Of a stretch of DNA of 64,000 bases, positions 35,405 to 45,345 are shown piece after piece. Made by a program: the position numbers and the translations under genes. The DNA comes from Dietzia alimentaria 72 (GTDB taxonomy: Bacteria; Actinomycetota; Actinomycetes; Mycobacteriales; Mycobacteriaceae): the NCBI RefSeq assembly GCF_000226215.1, contig NZ_AGFF01000003.1:124001-188000 (forward strand), read 5' to 3'. Numbering within the stretch: position 1 is the first letter of the stretch; each line of letters opens with the position of its first letter. The notes beneath the pieces are model-generated. The model searched no databases. It worked only from the letters and a program-made list of their open reading frames with translations, and was not told the origin of the DNA.

Positions 35405-36850
35405 TCACCCGGACTTTCGTGCGCGGAGTCGCGGCGTGCGCATCATGCCGGTCGCGGCGTCGGCGAGGGCGGGTGCCTGGCGGGGGGTGGGCAGGGGGCG
35501 GCGGGCGTCGTTGGACAGCCGCAGCAGGATCGCGATCAGCGCGTAGTTGGCGAGCAGGCTGGAGCCGCCGTAGGCCATGAACGGCAGCGTGAGCCCGGTG
35601 AGCGGGATCAGGGTCGAGACTCCTCCCACCACTACGAACAGCTGGATGGCCATGGTGAACGCCAGCCCCACGGCCACGAGTTTGCCGAAGCTGTCGCGGA
35701 TGGTCAGCCCCACGCGGATCCCGCGCAGGACCAGGATGGCGTAGACCATGAGGACGGCGGCCAGCCCGATCAGGCCCAGCTCCTCGCCGATGGTGGACGC
35801 GATGAAGTCGGTGTTCGCGAACGGCACCTGGTCGGGGCGGCCGTTGCCGAGTCCGGTGCCGGCCATGCCGCCGGAAGCGAGGCCGAACAACGCCTGCGAG
35901 CTCTGGTAGCCGCCGGTGTCGAAGTAGGCGAAGGGATCTTGCCAGATCTGGAACCGCACGCGCACGTGTCCGAACAGGGCGTACGCGAGCACGCCGCCGA
36001 TCGCCACCAACACCACGCCGATGAGCAGCCAGCTCACCCGTTCGGTAGCCACGTACAGCATGGTCAGGACCGTGGCGAACAGCAGCAGACACATGCCGAG
36101 GTCGGTGTTGAACACCAGCACCCCCAGCGACAGGAACCAGGCCACGATGATCGGTCCGAGGTCGCGGGCACGCGGCAGGTCCACACCCAGGACGCGCTTG
36201 CCGGCGGTGGTGAACAACTCGCGCTTCTCCACGAGGATCGAGGCGAAGAACACGATGAGCAGGATCTTGGCGAACTCGCCGGGCTGGATGGTGAAGCCGG
36301 GAAGGATGATCCAGTTCTTGGCGCCGTTGATCTCCGAGAACCGTGACGGCAGAACCGCGGGGGTCGCCAGGAGGACGAGCCCGGCGAACCCCATGGTGTA
36401 GCCGTAGCGGGACAGGACGCGGTGGTCGCGCAAGACGTACAGGACCCCTGCCATCACGGTCAGGCCGATGAGCGTCCACAGCAGCTGGCGGGTGACGTCC
36501 ATTCCCGGCGGGTCGGTCCCGTTGGCCACCGCGCGCGCCGCAGACGCCAGGTCCAGCCGGTAGATCAGCACCAATCCCAGGCCGTTGAGCAGGGCGACGC
36601 CGGGCAGCAGTACTGGATCCGCGAACGGGGCCAGCCAGCGGATGACCAGGTGGGCGCCGCCGGTGAGACCGAGGAAGGCCAGGGTGATCCACAGCAGCGA
36701 GAGCGACAGTTCCTGCTCCTGCGCCAACTGCACGAGCAGTAGCGAGAAGCTCACGATCACCGCGGCGGCGATCAGCAGGACGAGTTCCTTGCCCCGGCGA
36801 GGACGGTGGGGGACCGCCTGACCGCGGGGGTCCGTGGTCGGGCGCGTCAT
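35405..36850 (-). CDS. rodA: SEDS peptidoglycan glycosyltransferase RodA/FtsW
   Basis: 481 residues from ATG 36850, which overlaps the pstP stop as ATGA. Ten or more membrane helices, with SEDS landmarks [28 protein letters not shown], the [12 protein letters not shown] motif and [18 protein letters not shown] proteins polymerise lipid II glycan strands together with a class B PBP. Longer in-frame upstream extensions lie inside pstP and are rejected. Confidence 0.95.
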   Translation of the reverse strand: MTRPTTDPRGQAVPHRPRRGKELVLLIAAAVIVSFSLLLVQLAQEQELSLSLLWITLAFLGLTGGAHLVIRWLAPFADPVLLPGVALLNGLGLVLIYRLDLASAARAVANGTDPPGMDVTRQLLWTLIGLTVMAGVLYVLRDHRVLSRYGYTMGFAGLVLLATPAVLPSRFSEINGAKNWIILPGFTIQPGEFAKILLIVFFASILVEKRELFTTAGKRVLGVDLPRARDLGPIIVAWFLSLGVLVFNTDLGMCLLLFATVLTMLYVATERVSWLLIGVVLVAIGGVLAYALFGHVRVRFQIWQDPFAYFDTGGYQSSQALFGLASGGMAGTGLGNGRPDQVPFANTDFIASTIGEELGLIGLAAVLMVYAILVLRGIRVGLTIRDSFGKLVAVGLAFTMAIQLFVVVGGVSTLIPLTGLTLPFMAYGGSSLLANYALIAILLRLSNDARRPLPTPRQAPALADAATGMMRTPRLRARKSG

Positions 36851-38352
36851 GGGCGGCTCACCGCGCGGCAGTTCTCTCCGGGTACTTGCGGCGGCGTGGG
36901 CAGTGCGGGCCGGCTGGTGGGCTGCTCGGGGCGGTCGCTGGGCGGTGTCGCTTCGGTGCTGGGGGAGGGCGTCGACGACGACGGGGCCGCCTCCGGATCC
37001 TTCTTCTCGTCGGCGGGTTCGCACGGGGGCAGGAGATTGTCCTGCGTGAGGCGCGAGACCTGGGCGTTGGCCTCGGCGAGGCTGCCCGACGGCATGCCGG
37101 CGCGGACGGACTCCCGAGCGGGTTCGCGGAGGTCACCCAGGGTGAACACGTCGCAGCCGGAGGGGATGGCGTCCGGATCATGCATGGTCAGGGTGCCCTC
37201 GGCGGTCAGGCAGGCCACCTGGCTGACCGAGGCGAGCGATAGACCGAAGACGTTCCCCGCGATGCCCTGCTTCACCACGACCTGGCTGTCCTGTTCGGTG
37301 ACGAAGTAATTGCTGCGCACGAGCACCGTGGACACACCCACGATCCCGGCGAGCAACACGAGTACTCCCAGTACGCTCAGCGCGAAACGCCAGCGACTGC
37401 CGCGGGGTGGGTCGGCGTCAGCGTCGTCGTCGTCGGGTCCTTCCCCACGGTTGCCACCGGCGGCCCCGCCACCGGACGCGTCGGCCCCGCCCTCTCGGGA
37501 GGCAACCTGCGACCGCGAGAACGCGGCGGCCTTGCCGGCGGCGGTGTTGGAGTGCGGATCCGCGGCGGGATCGATCTGGCCCGGCTCGTCCCCGGAGGCC
37601 GCGCCCACCACTACCGGGATGACGGGGGTGTCGCGTGGGGAGTCCATGACGTCCGCCACCACGACGGTGATGTTGTCCGGCCCGCCCGAGCGCAGGGCGA
37701 GCTGCACCAACCGGTCGGCGCAATCCTCGACGGACCCTGTGCCGAGCGTCTCCGCGATGGTCTCGGTGCTCACCGGATCCGACAGTCCGTCCGAACAGAG
37801 CAGGTAGCGGTCGCCGACGCGAGCCTCGCGGGTCACCACGGTGGGCTCGACAGGCTCGCCGGTCAGGGCCTTGAGAATGAGCGACCGCCGCGGATGGGAG
37901 TGCGCCTCGTCCGCCGACAGCTCGCCGCGGTCGACGAGGGACTGCACAAACGTGTCGTCTTTGGTGATCTGCGTGAGGGCGCCGTCGCGCAGGAGGTAGG
38001 CGCGGGAATCGCCCACATGGATCAGGCCCATCCGGCGGCTGTCGAACAGCAGCGCCGTGGCCGTACAGCCCATGCCCTCGGTCTCGGGATAGGCGTCAAC
38101 GTGCGCGGCGATCGCCCTGTTGCCGAGTGCGAGTGCCTTGGTCAGCGCGGCGGTGAGATCCTGGCCCGGCTCGTCCTGGTCCAGCTCTGCCAGCGCCGCC
38201 ACCACGAACTGGCTGGCGATCTCGCCCGCGGCGTGCCCGCCCATGCCGTCGGCGAGAGCGAGCAACCTGGGCCCGGCGTAGGCCGAGTCCTCGTTGTTCT
38301 CCCGCACCATTCCCAGGTGCGAGCGCGCCGTGTAGACGAGTGCCGGGGTCAC
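36847..38352 (-). CDS. pstP: PP2C-family serine/threonine phosphatase PstP
   Basis: 501 residues from GTG 38352, overlapping the fhaB stop as GTGA. The PP2C domain (about 1-240) has metal-binding motifs [36 protein letters not shown] and [10 protein letters not shown] disordered linker, one membrane helix (about 325-345) and an extracellular region of about 150 residues follow. It dephosphorylates PknA, PknB and their substrates. Confidence 0.95.
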   Translation of the reverse strand: MTPALVYTARSHLGMVRENNEDSAYAGPRLLALADGMGGHAAGEIASQFVVAALAELDQDEPGQDLTAALTKALALGNRAIAAHVDAYPETEGMGCTATALLFDSRRMGLIHVGDSRAYLLRDGALTQITKDDTFVQSLVDRGELSADEAHSHPRRSLILKALTGEPVEPTVVTREARVGDRYLLCSDGLSDPVSTETIAETLGTGSVEDCADRLVQLALRSGGPDNITVVVADVMDSPRDTPVIPVVVGAASGDEPGQIDPAADPHSNTAAGKAAAFSRSQVASREGGADASGGGAAGGNRGEGPDDDDADADPPRGSRWRFALSVLGVLVLLAGIVGVSTVLVRSNYFVTEQDSQVVVKQGIAGNVFGLSLASVSQVACLTAEGTLTMHDPDAIPSGCDVFTLGDLREPARESVRAGMPSGSLAEANAQVSRLTQDNLLPPCEPADEKKDPEAAPSSSTPSPSTEATPPSDRPEQPTSRPALPTPPQVPGENCRAVSRP

Positions 38353-38807
38353 GCGCGGAGCTCGATTACTGTCTTGCCGATGCGTATCGGCGTCCCGGCG
38401 TCCACCTTGACCGGCGTCGTGACCCGGGTTCTGTCCAGGTAGGTGCCGTTGGTTGACCCGAGGTCTTCGAGGAACCAGTCGGGGCCATGTGGGGACAGGC
38501 GGGCGTGCTGGTTGGACGCGTAGTCGTCGTCGATCACCAACGTGCACGAGTCGGCGCGACCCAAAAGGACAGGCTGCTCGGAGAGGGTGATGCGCGTGCC
38601 GGACAGCGCACCCTGCGTCACCACCAGGTAGCGGATGGCACCTGAGCCGCGACCGAACAAGCCGGTTTTACGCTCGGTGCGGTTGCCCGCACGCATGCCG
38701 ACGTTGCCGAACACGTCCGTCTTGAGCGCGCGGAGCGTCAGGTAGATGAACAGCCACAGCAGGGCCAGTAGTAGGCCGCGGGAAAGCTGCAGAACCAGTC
38801 CCTGCAT
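38349..38807 (-). CDS. fhaB: FHA-domain protein FhaB (FipA)
   Basis: 152 residues. An N-terminal membrane helix (about 4-24) and a C-terminal forkhead-associated domain with LLGRADSCTLVID, ASNQHARLS and LGSTNGTYLD, which bind phosphothreonine. In mycobacteria FhaB links PknA/PknB signalling to FtsZ and FtsQ at the septum. It is 84 bp downstream of fhaA. Confidence 0.95.
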   Translation of the reverse strand: MQGLVLQLSRGLLLALLWLFIYLTLRALKTDVFGNVGMRAGNRTERKTGLFGRGSGAIRYLVVTQGALSGTRITLSEQPVLLGRADSCTLVIDDDYASNQHARLSPHGPDWFLEDLGSTNGTYLDRTRVTTPVKVDAGTPIRIGKTVIELRA

Positions 38808-38891
38808 CGGTGTTCTCCTCCCTTCGCCGGTCGGGGCACCTCTACCAACGTGTGATCGCCCCCGGAGGTTCCGCGGGCGTGCCAGTCGAGA

Positions 38892-39779
38892 TTAGTCGAA
38901 CCTTACGGTGATCTCAGAGTGTCCGACGCGGATAACGTCACCATCGGCGAGTTGCCAGTCCTGGATCGGACCGCCGTTGACTGTGGTCCCGTTGGTCGAA
39001 CCGAGGTCGGTGAGTATGGCCTCGCGACCGTCGAACTTCACGTCCGCGTGCTGGCGGGACACGCCCGTGTCCGGCAGCCGGAACGCCGCATCCTGTCCGC
39101 GTCCCAGCAGGTTGGAGCCTCGCTGCAGGCGGAACGACCGGCCCGAGCCGTCGTCCAGGTGCAGCGTGACCGCGAGCGATGAACGACCCTGGGTGATCTG
39201 GGTGGGTGCGTCTGAGGGGCCTCCCCAACCGGAGCCCTCGGAACCGGAGCGGGAGGCCACCGGGTAGTTGCTGGCGGGAGCCTGCATGTCGTTTTTCTCC
39301 TTGCTCACACTCGACCGGTCCGCTTGTGACGGCTCCGCGGTCGGTGACGACGGGGCCGGGTGACCCGGCGCTGGTGCCGGCGCTGCGGCCGAGATGTGGA
39401 ACGGGACGGCATCGGGATCCACAACCCCGGCGATGCGCATCTGCCCGGTGTGCATGTCGTCGCGTTCGACGAACGTCACGGTAACCGGGCCATATGTCTC
39501 CCAGCCCTGCTCGGTGATGTGATCCGACAGGTGGCGGGAAAAAGTTTTGACGGCCAGCGCCTCGTCCTCGGTGAAGGACTCGAAGTCGGAGCGGGCCAGG
39601 GTGATGGTGTAGCTGTTCGACACCAGCAGGTGTCCGTCGACCACCTTGAGCGAGGCCTCCGCCTGCTTGCGCAGCTGGGCTTCCACCTCCGCCGCGACCA
39701 CCTTGCCGCCGAAGAGACGGGCGAACGCGTCGCCGACGGCGCCCTGGAGGGTGCGCTCGAACTTGCCGACGATCCCCAT
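38892..39779 (-). CDS. fhaA: FHA-domain protein FhaA
   Basis: 295 residues from ATG 39779, with GAGAGGAGG upstream. The N-terminal DUF3662 domain starts MGIVGKFERTLQ; a disordered linker follows, then a C-terminal FHA domain (LLGRGQDAAFRL, SRQHADVKF, LGSTNGTTVNG). FhaA binds phosphorylated partners such as the pseudokinase domain of MviN/MurJ and slows lipid II flipping; this is known from mycobacteria. It is the first gene of the minus-strand fhaA-fhaB-pstP-rodA-pbpA-pknA-pknB operon. Confidence 0.95.
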   Translation of the reverse strand: MGIVGKFERTLQGAVGDAFARLFGGKVVAAEVEAQLRKQAEASLKVVDGHLLVSNSYTITLARSDFESFTEDEALAVKTFSRHLSDHITEQGWETYGPVTVTFVERDDMHTGQMRIAGVVDPDAVPFHISAAAPAPAPGHPAPSSPTAEPSQADRSSVSKEKNDMQAPASNYPVASRSGSEGSGWGGPSDAPTQITQGRSSLAVTLHLDDGSGRSFRLQRGSNLLGRGQDAAFRLPDTGVSRQHADVKFDGREAILTDLGSTNGTTVNGGPIQDWQLADGDVIRVGHSEITVRFD

Positions 39780-39866
39780 GCTTCGCCTCCTCTCCGTGCA
39801 GTCCACTCGTCGAGGCCCAATGGGCACGACCGGTCCGTGCCGCGTGCTGCGGCATCCGGTCGATCA

Positions 39867-39886
39867 TAGAGGCGATGGCGCCTCTA
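39867..39886. promoter_or_regulatory. Perfect inverted repeat upstream of fhaA
   Basis: TAGAGGCG-ATGG-CGCCTCTA has 8-bp perfect arms and a 4-nt loop. It lies 88 bp upstream of the fhaA start, in the gap before tRNA-Leu. It may be an operator for the kinase/division operon or an RNA hairpin in its leader. Confidence 0.4.
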
Positions 39887-39970
39887 AGCACGTGTCCTCC
39901 GCTGCTAGGGCGCTCACCTGCGGATTAGTGCGGCCGGTGAGCTGCGTGTTACCGTATTTCAGCGTTACTC

Positions 39971-40056
39971 GGGCGAGTGGCGGAATGGCAGACGCGCTGG
40001 CTTCAGGTGCCAGTGTCCTTCGGGACGTGGGGGTTCAAGTCCCCCTTCGCCCACCA
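39971..40056 (+). tRNA. leuT: tRNA-Leu (CAG anticodon)
   Basis: An 86-nt cloverleaf including an encoded CCA end. The acceptor stem is GGGCGAG with TTCGCCC, the anticodon stem-loop is CTGGC-TTCAGGT-GCCAG with anticodon CAG, a long variable arm (class II tRNA) follows, and the T-loop is GGTTCAAGTCC. It follows fhaA, as in mycobacteria, and marks the edge of the accessory island. Confidence 0.96.
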
Positions 40057-40081
40057 CGAGCAGTTGGAGTTGAGAACTGCG

Positions 40082-40118
40082 GCGGCCTCAGCCGGGATTA
40101 CTCCTGGCTGAGGCCTTT
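40082..40118 (+). terminator. Rho-independent terminator after tRNA-Leu
   Basis: GGCCTCAGCC (40082-40091) pairs with GGCTGAGGCC (40104-40113), followed by TTTTT. It is 26 bp beyond the tRNA. The rest of the gap up to the lipase gene shows nothing coding. Confidence 0.88.
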
Positions 40119-40304
40119 TTCTTTGAGACGACATGTCATCCCTCAACGGTTACGCTGCCGAGTCCTGCACCGGCCTGACCCTCGAGGCGGGCCGGGCCAC
40201 CGCTACTCATCGGCAGCGCAACCAGCGTCGTACAAAGAGGTCCAGAACAGTCATCCGCGTGGCGGCACCTCTCCGAGTGCACCGAGGACCGGTGTGGTGG
40301 GCCA

Positions 40305-41258
40305 TCAGCGGGGGGCGACGGCAGTGGACGGATCCAGTGCGTTAAGCACCAGGTCGAGGGTTTGAGGGTCGGCGAAGAGCGCGGCGTGGTCGGCACCGTT
40401 TTGCTGGCACGTGTCCTGGAGAACGTGCTTGGTCACGCCGGGGTGGTCCCCGGGCGGGAAGCTCACCGCCGGCGGGACCAGACCGTCCAGCGCTGAGGCG
40501 ATGAGCGTGTAGCGGGTGCCCTCGAGGAACGGGGTGCCCCCCTCGACGAGAAGTCGGCCGGTCGGCGAATGCTCGTTGATGTCGAGCAGCGCCGGGAAGG
40601 GTATAGGCAGTGGACCATCGGGGATCAGAGGTGAAAATGTGGCGTTCAGGTCGTTGAGGTCCGCCACGGAGGCGAGCGAGGTCAACCCCGGCACCGCCGT
40701 CGAGTCTCCGCCGGAGAAGCCGCCCAGCGAGACGACCGTGGCGATCCGACCAGGGCGGGTGACCTTGGCCAGATGCATCCCGGTGGTCACTCCCTGGGAG
40801 TGGCCCACGACATCAGCCTGCTCAGCTCCCGTGGATGCCAGGACTCGGTCGAGGTAGGAGGTCATCTCGGATACGTGGTCGGACATTCGCAGCGCCCCGC
40901 CCACACCCGGCAAGAGGGGGATGGCGCCGTAGGTGGGCGCGAACACGCAGTAACCCTCGTTGAGGAGCGCTGGAGCGACTGTCCCCCAGTTGTTGACCCC
41001 GTTGGCGCCCGTACCGTGAAGAAGGATCACCGGGCGCGGATGCTCGGGGGAGGGCCGGCAGGACCAGTCGTCGACGCCCGGCCAGGGTTGTCCCGGGTGG
41101 GTCAGCTGGTAAACGCCACCGGCTTCCGCCGTATAAGGGACCGGCTGGGCAGGCCGAGTGGCAGGGTCGGTCGCTGACGCCGTGGGTGCGGCGAAGACCG
41201 AGGCTGCCCCAGCGGCTATCCCGGTCAGCAGAGAGGTGACGAGGCGAGCGAAAAACAT
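40305..41258 (-). CDS. Secreted lipase/esterase, alpha/beta hydrolase
   Basis: 317 residues with a signal peptide of about 29 residues ending near TASA. The oxyanion region is PVILLHGTGANG and the nucleophile elbow is GHSQG; a late His-Ala segment (GADHAALF) likely holds the catalytic histidine. It resembles the secreted class 2 lipases common in Mycobacteriales. It is separated from tRNA-Leu by the terminator and from the next gene by about 130 bp. Substrate chain length cannot be predicted. Confidence 0.88.
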   Translation of the reverse strand: MFFARLVTSLLTGIAAGAASVFAAPTASATDPATRPAQPVPYTAEAGGVYQLTHPGQPWPGVDDWSCRPSPEHPRPVILLHGTGANGVNNWGTVAPALLNEGYCVFAPTYGAIPLLPGVGGALRMSDHVSEMTSYLDRVLASTGAEQADVVGHSQGVTTGMHLAKVTRPGRIATVVSLGGFSGGDSTAVPGLTSLASVADLNDLNATFSPLIPDGPLPIPFPALLDINEHSPTGRLLVEGGTPFLEGTRYTLIASALDGLVPPAVSFPPGDHPGVTKHVLQDTCQQNGADHAALFADPQTLDLVLNALDPSTAVAPR

Positions 41259-41390
41259 GGGCTTCTCCTGAACAGCAACCGGACGGCTTCTGCGATCGGT
41301 GTCACCGTAGTTCGCTAGCTTTCGCTATGGGCACGCGTTGCTTATTCACGGAGGACGCTTGAGGGATGAACACGTTCTCGATCGCCGACG

Positions 41391-41924
41391 TTATCCGCTG
41401 GGACATGCGGCATCGAATTCCTCTTGAGTGACCGAGGACAGGCCGTTGTCGATACCGGTCACGACAGCGCCTGGCGGGGCGTCCATGAGCCGGTCGTAGG
41501 TGACGGGCGCGCTGGCGAAGTACTTTTGGGGATTGATGAAGCGGGGGCCGCCCTTGTCTTCGGTCCGGGCCGAGACGATGAAGAAGTGTGACGGATCTTC
41601 CGGGAGAGCGAGCTCCTGCTCCACTGACCAGGGAGAGGGGTCCTGAACGCGAACCATCAGCGATCCGCTGGCGGGCTCGTCGAGGGTGTAGGAGCCGATG
41701 ACTGGATTCTGTTCATCGGTTGCGAGGTTTTCGCGGCCAGCATGGATTTCCACGAGTGTCGTTGAGTTCTCGCAGGTGTTCACGTGGAGAGTGAGGTTGC
41801 CGTTCCCGTCATGGGACACACCGGTACGCCCGCTCACCTCGTAGTCATCGAAGTTGGCGCACGAAGTGAGCGCGACAGCCGCGCCCGCCGCCAGGAGCAC
41901 TGTGAGGGTCAGTGTGTGGCGCAT
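41391..41924 (-). CDS. Hypothetical lipoprotein
   Basis: 177 residues from ATG 41924 (AGGA 6-7 nt upstream); an ATG six codons earlier has no ribosome-binding site. Signal peptide with lipobox LTSC around residues 18-21, so it is membrane-anchored outside the cell. The mature part has beta-rich segments (GNLTLHVNTCENSTTLVEIHAG) and no recognised family. Function unknown. Confidence 0.65.
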   Translation of the reverse strand: MRHTLTLTVLLAAGAAVALTSCANFDDYEVSGRTGVSHDGNGNLTLHVNTCENSTTLVEIHAGRENLATDEQNPVIGSYTLDEPASGSLMVRVQDPSPWSVEQELALPEDPSHFFIVSARTEDKGGPRFINPQKYFASAPVTYDRLMDAPPGAVVTGIDNGLSSVTQEEFDAACPSG

Positions 41925-42152
41925 CTGTTGATCCTGCCTCATCGCCGCCGTAGGGGGGGAGATGATCAGTGCGACGACCCTTGTGACGTTGGGGCAGTGC
42001 CACTCGTGTGGCCTGCAGATTTAACGTAATCGAACATTATCGTCGCAGCGGTGAGCGTGAGTCGGTAGCCCAGCGTGGCGCCTCGTTCTCGAGCGTGGTG
42101 GCGTTCGGAGCTTTTGCCGCTAACCGGGGCCTCAACCAGTGGGCGCCTGAAC

Positions 42153-43472
42153 TCAACCTGTCCCTACGTTGCGCTGAGATTGTGGCCATGTGCTCAGTGA
42201 TTGCCGGTACTCGGCGGCCTCGACGGTCTCGGTAAATTCGAGGATGCTTCCGACCCGCTGTACTAGCTCGTCCCGCACCTCGCCGGGGGTGGCGAAGAAG
42301 AACTCTTTTCGCGGGTTGGCCTGGTTGAGAGCGCGGGCTGCGAAGTGCTTGTGCAGTTCGTTTTCGAGGGTGACTGCGTTTTCAGAGAAGAAGAGTGCGT
42401 GGACGTCGAAGCGGAACGGCACAGAGGCTCCACTGAGCTCTGCGATTCTCTCGGCGGGCTCAAGGCGGCGGGTGAGCCCAATCTTCACCACTCCTGCACC
42501 GAACGCGCCCTCATTGGAGATCACGTAGATGTAGCCAGCGCGGATGTTGGCCGCCCGGTAGTCGTTCTGCTCGATCGCCTGGTCGACGGCAGTGAGCCGT
42601 TCGATGAGGTCGGCGTCGTCGCGTCCTTGGGCTCGGAGCGCTTCCAGGGCATTGGTGAGGTGGGCGCGTTCTTTGTCCAGCCGGGCGCGCTCTTCCTCGA
42701 GTTCTCGTTGGACGCGTGCTTCCTCGCGAAGCCGAGCGCGTTCCTCGCGAGCCGCTTCGCGTTCTTCTTGCTTCTTCATCAGCCAGTCGGCGGTGAGTTC
42801 GACCTCTTCGATACGCAGGGCGTGGAATGCGTCGTTGATGTGCATCTCCATGAGTGCGCCGAGGCGCGCGATGGCGGTGCGTGACGCCTCCAGCCGGCGC
42901 TTGGCGGTCTGGACGTTTCCGGCGCGCAGGGAGCGGATGACGTTGTCAGCTTCGGCGTTGTAGGCGCGGAGCATCAGCTTGCCCAGATCTGTCGTCATTC
43001 GTCGCCCTTGGGCGAGGGAGTTGTTCAGGGTGAACAGGTCGGACTTCACGATCGCCTGTTCCTCGCGGATCGAGTTGGCGATCCGCGCTTCGAGCTCCTC
43101 AAGTCGCCCCTTGTAGGCGGCCGCAGACTCCAGCGGGTGATGGTATCGATAGATGCCCACTGCTTGCAGCACGCGGGCATCGTCGAGCTCGATCGGCTGG
43201 TCACCGTCGCGAGCGGCCAGGGCCCGTCGCAGTTCGGCGTTCTCTGCTTCCAGGAATGCAACCCGCGCATTCGGGTTCTGCTCGGGCGTGGCAACCGATT
43301 CCGGCTCGGGTGGCTCGGCGGCCTCGCTCGGCGCAGTGGCGTCGTCGGATAGCCAAAGTTGCCAGCCCGCCGGGGGCTCAGGCCAGGTCGGGTCACGGGT
43401 CCAGCCAGCCGGCGGCTGCCAGCCCGGCGGTGGCTTGGGCCAGCCCGGCGGCGGGTTAAAGATTAGGCCCAT
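42153..43472 (-). CDS. DUF4041 coiled-coil protein with C-terminal GIY-YIG (T5orf172) domain and N-terminal PPGW repeats
   Basis: 439 residues from ATG 43472. The first 40 residues contain five PPGW/PAGW-type repeats, as in actinobacterial DUF2510-like modules. A predicted coiled coil (about residues 60-100), a DUF4041-like helical region and a long Arg/Glu coiled coil (about 220-290) follow. The C-terminus is a T5orf172/Mug113 GIY-YIG nuclease-like domain: AGYIYVISN, VVKIGLTRR, LHKHF and NPRKEFFF. Phage and defence proteins share this architecture. It lies 7 bp downstream of a coiled-coil partner gene. Target unknown. Confidence 0.75.
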   Translation of the reverse strand: MGLIFNPPPGWPKPPPGWQPPAGWTRDPTWPEPPAGWQLWLSDDATAPSEAAEPPEPESVATPEQNPNARVAFLEAENAELRRALAARDGDQPIELDDARVLQAVGIYRYHHPLESAAAYKGRLEELEARIANSIREEQAIVKSDLFTLNNSLAQGRRMTTDLGKLMLRAYNAEADNVIRSLRAGNVQTAKRRLEASRTAIARLGALMEMHINDAFHALRIEEVELTADWLMKKQEEREAAREERARLREEARVQRELEEERARLDKERAHLTNALEALRAQGRDDADLIERLTAVDQAIEQNDYRAANIRAGYIYVISNEGAFGAGVVKIGLTRRLEPAERIAELSGASVPFRFDVHALFFSENAVTLENELHKHFAARALNQANPRKEFFFATPGEVRDELVQRVGSILEFTETVEAAEYRQSLSTWPQSQRNVGTG

Positions 43473-43479
43473 GACGGGG

Positions 43480-44727
43480 TCACAGGCGCCGGATGCCGGA
43501 CGAGTCGATCGGGACAAGGCCGTGCGGGTTCTTCGAGACCACCGCGCCGAGATGCTGGAGCGTCGCGGCCGGAACGATCGCCGAGAGGTCCAGCTCGCTG
43601 AACGAGTCGCGATCGGCGGCCACAGCGACGAACGGAACATAGGTCTCACGGCCCGTGGCGGGGCTGATCGTCTCGGTTCCCAGCTCGAGTGAAATGCTGC
43701 GGATTAGCCCGCGGCGGTCGGCCTCGAAGACCTCGTGGAGACTGCGCAGCGCGACAGCGTGGACGATGCCCGCGTAGCGGTCCTTGGCGGCCTTCTGCGA
43801 CAGCTGGGTCTCGCTGACTCCGTCAAGCGACTTCGTGTACTTGTACGCCTTGATCGTTGGCACGGTGTCGGGCCCGGGCATCGTGACGCGGAGCGTTAGT
43901 TCCGCCGTGCTCGGTTCGAACTCCGCCGCATGGACCACGGGGAAGTGCTCGGGGTAGACGGAGTTAGCCAGCACGAGCTCGACATACTCCTGCACCGCCT
44001 CGACCGTCCCATACCCGAGACCGGCGATCAGCCGGTCTAGGGCCTCGTTCTGCTCCTCGGCCTCACGCTCCCGCTCAGCGGACTCCGCCTCATACTGCTG
44101 CGTCGCCTCCGCCAGCGCCTGTAACCGAACGCGTTCGACCTCCGCGTGCTCCGCCGCCTGTGCTGCATGTCGAGCAGGTAGCGAGTCTGTCGAGGCCTGC
44201 CATGCCTGGTAGTCGGCGGCGTACTGCCGATTGACCTCGGCCTCGGCTGCGGCGAGCTTCTTCTTCCGCCCGAACGGCCCCTTCGGCGCCTCGACCTCAC
44301 GGCGTACGGGAAGCGGGGGCGCCGGGATCGGCGGCGGAACGGGAATGGGTCTGCGGAGGTCTTCCCGAGGGAACGGCGGGTGCTGGGCCGTCACCCGCAA
44401 CGACTCCAGGTCGACGAAGTCGTCCACGCCGAGAGTGTCCTCGAGCAACCCATCCAGTTCCGCGTAGTGCTCAGCCAGGCCGATATTCAGCGACTCCACC
44501 TCAGCCTGCATCGCCCCGACATGTGCCGCGAGTGCCTCGCGCTCCAAGCGCTTGCGATCCGCCTGCGTCGCTCTCGACGCTGCCACCTGTGCACGCTCGG
44601 CGGCCCGCTGCGCTTGCTCAGTGCGCCGTGCGGCCGCCACCTGCTGTTGGGCTGCTGCGCGCTGCCGCTGCTCTGCCAGACGGGCTTGACGCTGCATCTC
44701 TGCAAGGAATCCACGACGACGAGCCAC
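43480..44727 (-). CDS. Hypothetical coiled-coil protein, partner of the DUF4041/GIY-YIG gene
   Basis: About 415 residues from GTG 44727, with GGAGG 7 nt upstream; the TTG two codons earlier is too close. Residues 5-80 are an Arg/Gln/Ala-rich coiled coil (RLAEQRQRAAAQQQVAAARR), then a Pro-rich hinge (PVPPPIPAPPLPV), a second helical stretch with an Ala/Glu coiled coil and a folded C-terminal domain of about 180 residues. No catalytic motif recognised. Tight coupling to the GIY-YIG gene suggests a two-component system. Confidence 0.62.
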   Translation of the reverse strand: MARRRGFLAEMQRQARLAEQRQRAAAQQQVAAARRTEQAQRAAERAQVAASRATQADRKRLEREALAAHVGAMQAEVESLNIGLAEHYAELDGLLEDTLGVDDFVDLESLRVTAQHPPFPREDLRRPIPVPPPIPAPPLPVRREVEAPKGPFGRKKKLAAAEAEVNRQYAADYQAWQASTDSLPARHAAQAAEHAEVERVRLQALAEATQQYEAESAEREREAEEQNEALDRLIAGLGYGTVEAVQEYVELVLANSVYPEHFPVVHAAEFEPSTAELTLRVTMPGPDTVPTIKAYKYTKSLDGVSETQLSQKAAKDRYAGIVHAVALRSLHEVFEADRRGLIRSISLELGTETISPATGRETYVPFVAVAADRDSFSELDLSAIVPAATLQHLGAVVSKNPHGLVPIDSSGIRRL

Positions 44728-45090
44728 TGACAACCTCCACGACTAATGACGCGCGGCCCGAAATGGACCGCCGCTGTTGATCTGCCCGCGGCGTCACCGA
44801 GATCACGCGAGCAAGGTCACGAGCCCCGACTCTAGCGGGTGCCAATGTCCGATTCGGCCCGGATGAATAGGTGCGCACCGCCGATTCGCACACGACCATA
44901 TCCGGATGTTTCTGGCCCTCAGGAGGGTAACCCGACCTACTGGCAAGTGGGACAAAACTAATTTCCACTCTCGGCCATGAGGAGATGGCTGGGTGCAGTC
45001 CTCACGGATATCGACTCGGCCTTGCTCACTCCTACCCGTGCTATTTGAGGGCGTAATTGCCAGGGGTACGGGTGTTTTAGCGGCCGGGCT
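44728..45090. other. Non-coding gap
   Basis: I see no convincing gene, tRNA or terminator in these 363 bases. It contains the upstream region of the coiled-coil gene and the downstream region of the toxin-like gene. Confidence 0.5.
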
Positions 45091-45345
45091 TCAGTCGAGC
45101 AGATCGAGGTAGGTGCGGCGTGCCTTCGTCGCGTGGATGACCTCAGTGCTTCCGTCGTCGTAGTGCAGGGCGACCAATTCCAGAACACTGGCCTGAGAAT
45201 TGAAGCCAAGCGTGAGTGTCCGTTGGGGATGGTCGTCGTCAAGGGGGCCGGACAGGAGAGGGGTGGCCAGTGCTGCGCGGATGTCGTCGTCGGTGATGCC
45301 GTGTTTGCGTGCGGATTGGCGAATGATCACGAGGCTGCGGCCCAC
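45091..45345 (-). CDS. Small toxin-like protein of a type II toxin-antitoxin pair
   Basis: 84 residues from GTG 45345. It has an alpha/beta layout with RQSARKHGITDDDIRAAL at the N-terminus and LELVALHYDDGSTEVIHATKA near the end, resembling small putative toxins found beside ribbon-helix-helix antitoxins. The start lies 19 bp inside the upstream antitoxin gene, typical of such pairs. It is not a clear RelE or BrnT member; the ribonuclease activity is inferred only. Confidence 0.6.
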   Translation of the reverse strand: MGRSLVIIRQSARKHGITDDDIRAALATPLLSGPLDDDHPQRTLTLGFNSQASVLELVALHYDDGSTEVIHATKARRTYLDLLD

